16,204 bases of DNA, from the NCBI GenBank assembly GCA_910577735.1, contig CAJTOO010000037.1, positions 1 to 16,204 of the forward strand, read 5' to 3'. A model generated the notes under the pieces. The model was given only the letters and a program-made list of their open reading frames with translations. It was not told the origin of the DNA and did no database searches. The DNA comes from an uncultured Lachnospiraceae bacterium (lineage in GTDB: Bacteria; Bacillota; Clostridia; Lachnospirales; Lachnospiraceae). Numbering within the stretch: position 1 is the first letter of the stretch; each line of letters begins with the position of its first letter. Made by a program: the position numbers and the translations under genes. Below, piece after piece: positions 13,228 to 16,204 of this stretch.

Positions 13228-13692
13228 ATGGCCAAAGAAAAATTGAAAAACCTGACTGGCGCAGACGGTCCGGACAAAGATCCGGCGCGGTGACGAACAG
13301 ATCGTCTACCTGAAGCTGTCCGAGCTCCACGCCTTCAAGGACCATCCCTTCCAGGTCCGCAATGACGAAGAAATGAAGGCGATGGTCTCCAGTGTGAAGG
13401 ACAAGGGCGTGACCCAGCCGGCCATCGTCCGGCCACGGGAGGACGGCGGCTATGAGATCGTCTCGGCCACCGCCGCCAGAAGGCCAGCGAGCTTGCAGGC
13501 TACGCGGACATGCCGTGCATCATCCGCAACCTGACGGACGAGCAGGCCATCACGCAGATGGTGGAGGACAACACCAACCAGCGTGAGAACATCCTCCCCA
13601 GCGAGCGGGCCAAGGCATTAAAAATGCAGCTTGAGGCCATCAAGCACCAGGGGGCGAAGAACTTCACTTCGGGCCAGCTTGACCCGAAGGAC
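13228..13692 (+). pseudogene. ParB-family partition gene, broken copy
   Basis: Start ATG at 13228 with AGGAGG upstream. The frame closes after 21 residues (ending DGPDKDPAR-stop at 13291-13293), because a 386-bp deletion between 7-bp CCGGCGC repeats removed the linker and shifted the frame. ParB domain sequence follows in a new frame (EQIVYLKLSELHAFKDHPF; GVTQPAIVRPREDGGYEIV). A second shift comes at 13464-13466 (one G missing in TCGGGCCAC), after which it continues as MPCIIRNLTDEQAITQMVED, through NTNQRENILPSERAKAL, to KNFTSGQLDPKD. There it joins unrelated sequence near 13692. It is a dead remnant with at least two frameshifts and no C-terminus. The left copy lacks these lesions as far as it is visible. 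Confidence 0.88.
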
Positions 13693-13742
13693 GGTATTCT
13701 TTCATTGTACCCGGAAAAGGGTAACAGAAAGGAGATTTTACT

Positions 13743-14519
13743 ATGAAAAAATGTTTACCAATTATCTTTGCCGCCCTCATAACAGTAAGTTCGCTGACAG
13801 GGTGCGCAGGACGGAATCATTCGTCCGAACAAAACAATGCTACCGTGCAAAGTAGCGAACCTGCCATTATCCAAACGGCACTGTCAACAAATGGGGCTTT
13901 CAGCCCGACCATTCCCTCTAATGCGTCTGCTGCATATGAAAAGCTGATGGCATACAAAACTGAGGACTACGGGCAGCAGAGCGTAGCCGATTTCAATGCT
14001 GCGCTTGCTTCGACACCTGATGAATTGGCAGTGTTCCTTGCAGATATAGCTGACGTGACAAACACCATGTCTCCCGATGACGAAAACTATGAATTTTTCA
14101 CAACCACAATAACCTTTTCCTCCCATGAATTATACTGTGAGCATATGGGAGAAGAATTTACTCTCTTTGTACCAATGTCAAAACAGAGTAGGCTTTGTGA
14201 CTATTTGGACGAGGCTGGGGAACCCGTATATGAATTTAACTGTTTTGTTGAGTCTAATGTCGCTTACTCCATCGACAATCCGAAACTTGTATCGGTAGCA
14301 GAGAGAGATAAGGTGTTGCTGACCTATAAAGAAGAAATGCAGAATTACTTGAATGGTCTAAGCGAAACAGAAATTGTGGGCAGCAATATCAAAGAAATGC
14401 TCATAGACAAGTCCGTTGAACTTGCAAATAGCTTATCCACTGAAAATATGAGATTATCGCCTTGTGAAATTTACTTGATTGAAATAAACGGCGAAGCAGA
14501 AGAAGCCATTCAGCAATGA
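13743..14519 (+). CDS. Lipoprotein resembling the extracellular domain of BlaR1/M56-type proteins
   Basis: 258 aa. AAAGGAG lies about 9 nt before the ATG. The signal peptide MKKCLPIIFAALITVSSLTG ends in lipobox L18-T-G-C21, so it is a predicted surface lipoprotein. A low-complexity linker rich in Ser, Asn and Thr (22-60) follows. The globular part (AAYEKLMAYKTEDYGQQSVA, then DFNAALAS; later VAERDKVLLTYKEEMQNYL, SVELANSLSTENMRLSPCE) resembles the C-terminal extracellular region I recall from Clostridia BlaR1/M56-family metallopeptidases. No peptidase motif (HExxH) is present here, so it may be a detached sensor or decoy part. Its RBS lies in sequence that begins at the junction with the ParB remnant, and no promoter is seen between them. 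It overlaps the convergent HxlR gene by 10 nt. Confidence 0.7.
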   Translation: MKKCLPIIFAALITVSSLTGCAGRNHSSEQNNATVQSSEPAIIQTALSTNGAFSPTIPSNASAAYEKLMAYKTEDYGQQSVADFNAALASTPDELAVFLADIADVTNTMSPDDENYEFFTTTITFSSHELYCEHMGEEFTLFVPMSKQSRLCDYLDEAGEPVYEFNCFVESNVAYSIDNPKLVSVAERDKVLLTYKEEMQNYLNGLSETEIVGSNIKEMLIDKSVELANSLSTENMRLSPCEIYLIEINGEAEEAIQQ

Positions 14520-14905
14520 GGACAGCTATGAAAAATCATGGGTATGAAGTTTAAGCCTTTCTCCACATGTTTTCCTTGCCGCTGATATTCCTGATATGTC
14601 TTTCCCCATTCACACAGCCCGCCTAAGATTGGTTTCAGGGTATTGCCTATTTCGCTTAATGAATATTCAACCCTTGGAGGGACTTCGGGGAAAACAGTTC
14701 TAAGGATGATTCGCTGTTCCTCCAGTTCCCGGAGCTGTTCTGTCAGTGTCTTGGTGGTGATGCTGCCAAGGAGCCGCTGCAGCTCATTAAAACGGATTGT
14801 GCCTTTGGAGAGATGCCATAATATTTTCAGTTTCCATTTTCCGCTAAGGATATTCAGCCCAAGTTCAACCGGGCATTGTTCATCCACTGCTTGCACCTTT
14901 GCCAT
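14510..14905 (-). CDS. HxlR-family winged-helix regulator
   Basis: 131 aa. Start at the ATG 14903-14905, chosen because AAAGGGG lies about 7 nt upstream (a start 8 codons earlier is poorer). Typical HxlR pattern: CPVELGLNILSGKWKLKILW (11-30), RFNELQRLLGSITTKTLTEQ, then LRELEEQRIILR, and wing EVPPRVEYSLSEIG. Cys11 is at the position of the redox-sensing Cys of members such as HypR; the tail adds CPHC (128-131). It could sense electrophiles or oxidants, which is inference. It is divergent from the amidohydrolase gene at 15031, its probable target. Its 3' end overlaps that of the lipoprotein gene by 10 nt. Confidence 0.9.
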   Translation of the reverse strand: MAKVQAVDEQCPVELGLNILSGKWKLKILWHLSKGTIRFNELQRLLGSITTKTLTEQLRELEEQRIILRTVFPEVPPRVEYSLSEIGNTLKPILGGLCEWGKTYQEYQRQGKHVEKGLNFIPMIFHSCPHC

Positions 14906-14929
14906 TATGTATTGCCCCTTTCCACGCAC

Positions 14930-14947
14930 GGTTTCAAAAAGGAAACC
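14930..14947. promoter_or_regulatory. Inverted repeat, candidate HxlR operator
   Basis: GGTTTC (14930-14935) and GAAACC (14942-14947) with a 6-nt centre. They are nested in a wider ACGCAC/GTGCGT pair (about 14924 and 14961). All lie between the HxlR promoter and its start codon. Confidence 0.45.
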
Positions 14948-14971
14948 TTATTTCAAAAAAGTGCGTACTTG

Positions 14972-15000
14972 ATTTTAGCTTTCCTTAATGCTAACGTCAA
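14972..15000 (-). promoter_or_regulatory. HxlR gene promoter
   Basis: -35 TTGACG (14995-15000), 17-bp spacer, -10 TAAAAT (14972-14977). A weaker opposing promoter for the amidohydrolase (TTGATT at 14969-14974, TAACGT at 14992-14997, also 17 bp apart) overlaps it, so the two genes could be regulated together. Confidence 0.6.
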
Positions 15001-15030
15001 TATACCAAAATTGTCAAGGAGGTTCTGAAA

Positions 15031-15831
15031 ATGGTGATAGACAGCCATGAACATATCATGTTCCCCATAAAAATGCAGTTGGAAAAAATGGATGCGGCGG
15101 GGGTGGATAAGACGGTATTATTCTGCACGGCACCGCACCCGGAGAAAGCAGGCACATTAAATGAACTGGAAGAAGAAATGGCGGCTTTGAATAAGATTCT
15201 AGCAGGTTCCAACACTAAGGAGGATAACATCAGTCGCCTGAAAAAGAATATTGCAGAAGTGGCAGAGGCAGTAAGGGCATATCCTGACCGCTTTTTAGGC
15301 TTCGGCGCTGTGCCTTTTGGAATGGAACTGGAAGAAACGGAAAAATGGATTGACACACAGATCACTTCCAATTCTCTGTATGGAATCGGAGAGTTTACAC
15401 CCGGAAACGAGCGGCAGATCAGGCAGTTGGACACTGTATTTCAGGCATTGATGGATACAAGGATTTATCCGGTTTGGGTACATACTTTCCACCCGGTTAC
15501 GGTGGAGGGGATAAAACTTCTGATGTCCTTATGCGAAAAATATCCTGGCATTCCCATTATCTTCGGGCATTTGGGCGGCTCAAACTGGATGGACGTGATC
15601 AAATTCGCAAAAGAGCATGATAATGTGTACTTAGACCTTTCGGCTGCATTTGTTTCCATTGCTACTAAGATAGCATTGACCGAGTTGCCGGAGATGTGCC
15701 TGTACAGTTCAGATGCCCCTTATGGGGAACCGTATCTATATAGGCAGCTCATTGAATTTGTCAGCCCGGACAAGAGGACAGCGGAGATGGCATTAGGGGA
15801 GAACATATCCCGGTTACTGGAATTACACTAA
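15031..15831 (+). CDS. Amidohydrolase-2 family metal-dependent hydrolase
   Basis: 266 aa. AAGGAGG lies 8 nt upstream of the ATG. It is a TIM-barrel hydrolase/decarboxylase of the Amidohydro_2 (ACMSD-like) group: metal motif H6-E-H8 near the N-terminus (MVIDSHEHIM), barrel His151 (VWVHTFH), His180 (IIFGHLGG) and Asp228 (LYSSDAPYGEP). Substrate unknown; the family includes carboxylate decarboxylases and small-ring hydrolases. It is divergent from the HxlR regulator, a common layout for a stress- or metabolite-induced enzyme. A terminator follows within 15 nt, so it is transcribed alone. Confidence 0.88.
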   Translation: MVIDSHEHIMFPIKMQLEKMDAAGVDKTVLFCTAPHPEKAGTLNELEEEMAALNKILAGSNTKEDNISRLKKNIAEVAEAVRAYPDRFLGFGAVPFGMELEETEKWIDTQITSNSLYGIGEFTPGNERQIRQLDTVFQALMDTRIYPVWVHTFHPVTVEGIKLLMSLCEKYPGIPIIFGHLGGSNWMDVIKFAKEHDNVYLDLSAAFVSIATKIALTELPEMCLYSSDAPYGEPYLYRQLIEFVSPDKRTAEMALGENISRLLELH

Positions 15832-15842
15832 GGATAAAGAGG

Positions 15843-15865
15843 AAAAGGGCTCATAGGCCCTTTTT
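15843..15865 (+). terminator. Intrinsic terminator of the amidohydrolase gene
   Basis: AAAAGGGC (15843-15850) with GCCCTTTT (15857-15864), 6-nt loop, T-tract. The structure is symmetrical, so it could also act on the minus strand. Confidence 0.85.
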
Positions 15866-15873
15866 CCAATTCT

Positions 15874-15938
15874 GGCGGTCTGGTTTTTCCCAGGCAGGCC
15901 GGGAGGCCTGATAACGGAAATTACTTGGAAAGCGGGGG
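15874..15938 (+). repeat. 65-bp repeated element, copy B
   Basis: Matches copy A (9711-9776, opposite orientation) with few differences: GGCGGTCTGGTTTTTCCCAG to TGGAAAGCGGGGG. It starts 9 nt after the amidohydrolase terminator. Directly after it comes TAATAATAACTTCTCGG, unlike the flank of copy A. Confidence 0.8.
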
Positions 15939-16101
15939 TAATAATAACTTCTCGGAATCTCAATGAATGAGATTCCAACCGAAGATTGACAACTGAATAT
16001 CGCGCAGGAAAAGAAATTTGAGAAAAATGGACATAAACATTGGACAACATAGCGGGTACTATGCCTTGAAAAATCTTATGGAATCGCTTAAGATATCATT
16101 A

Positions 16102-16204
16102 TTAGGCGGTCAATCCTAATAATGATTCTTGAAATGCCTCAGCAGATGGCATTTCCCAGGCATCAAGATGTTGTAGCATCATGATGCCGTAGAGGCGGCA
16201 GTAC
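16102..16204 (-). CDS. C-terminal end of an unidentified protein (enters from the right edge)
   Basis: Open on the minus strand from the window edge to a TAA at 16102-16104. The last 33 residues read YCRLYGIMMLQHLDAWEM then PSAEAFQESLLGLTA. I do not recognise the family. About 160 bp past its stop comes the edge of the 65-bp element, where the reading GTAATAATAACTTC resembles the GTAA start of some IS66-type ends. It could therefore be the last gene of an insertion element, which is a guess. The 15939-16101 gap holds no convincing gene. Confidence 0.4.
   Translation of the reverse strand, partial: YCRLYGIMMLQHLDAWEMPSAEAFQESLLGLTA

Larger units (their letters stand above)
13034..13352 (+). 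repeat. Right arm of the large inverted repeat
   Basis: Matches the reverse complement of 1-705 minus 386 bp (705 - 386 = 319 bp, exactly this length). Differences outside the deletion are few. The match stops at 13352 only because the left arm reaches the window edge. Confidence 0.9.

Noticed and set aside
13076..13246. 56-aa ORF across the right parB leader (also open in the left copy)
   Set aside because: No ribosome site, and it runs through both terminator hairpins and overlaps the parB start. Its open state in both copies follows from the recent duplication.
12902..13345. 147-aa minus-strand ORF opposite the right repeat arm
   Set aside because: Shadow of the parB leader. It matches the plus-strand shadow in the left arm and has no coding features.

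Overview
The window looks like accessory DNA from a low-to-moderate-GC gut-type Firmicute, probably Lachnospiraceae. This is inferred from the strong AGGAGG-type ribosome sites, the gene types (Phd/Doc, DUF3788, SDR/MerR pair, BlaR1-like lipoprotein, HxlR) and the ICE-type ParB gene. The ParB stretches are visibly GC-rich; the cargo between them is AT-richer. No rRNA, tRNA or CRISPR was seen.

Layout. A parB-like gene runs leftward out of the window (1-511). Its 5' region (1-705) reappears in inverted orientation at 13034-13352, lacking 386 bp, so about 12.3 kb of cargo lies between two facing copies of one ICE segment. The left cargo (740-2760) is a gene graveyard: small relics, an intact phd antitoxin, a doc toxin broken by two in-frame stops, and a DUF3788 gene with an in-frame stop at codon 8. 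The centre (2791-9448, all minus strand) is one probable amino-acid transport operon. It encodes a lipoprotein/permease fusion with an unusual arrangement of substrate-binding half-domains, an ABC ATPase, and two tandem SDF-family symporters, the second frameshifted. The ATPase (at its C-terminus) and both symporters (at their N-termini) carry what looks like the same degenerate GHKL/RsbW-like domain. This is the best candidate here for an undescribed system: an uptake operon whose transport components share one accessory domain.

Next come an SDR oxidoreductase divergent from a MerR regulator, with an operator in a 19-bp promoter spacer, and then an MFS efflux gene. The MFS gene is preceded by a promoter, a 26-codon leader ORF and competing RNA hairpins, which resembles antibiotic-inducible attenuation. 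A roughly 600-bp gene-free stretch ending in iteron-like repeats leads to the right repeat.

The right parB copy is dead (386-bp deletion plus a 1-bp deletion) and is joined to a lipoprotein gene. After that come a convergent HxlR regulator, a divergent amidohydrolase with a terminator, a 65-bp element that also occurs fused to the SDR gene end, and the C-terminal end of an unidentified minus-strand gene, possibly of an insertion element.
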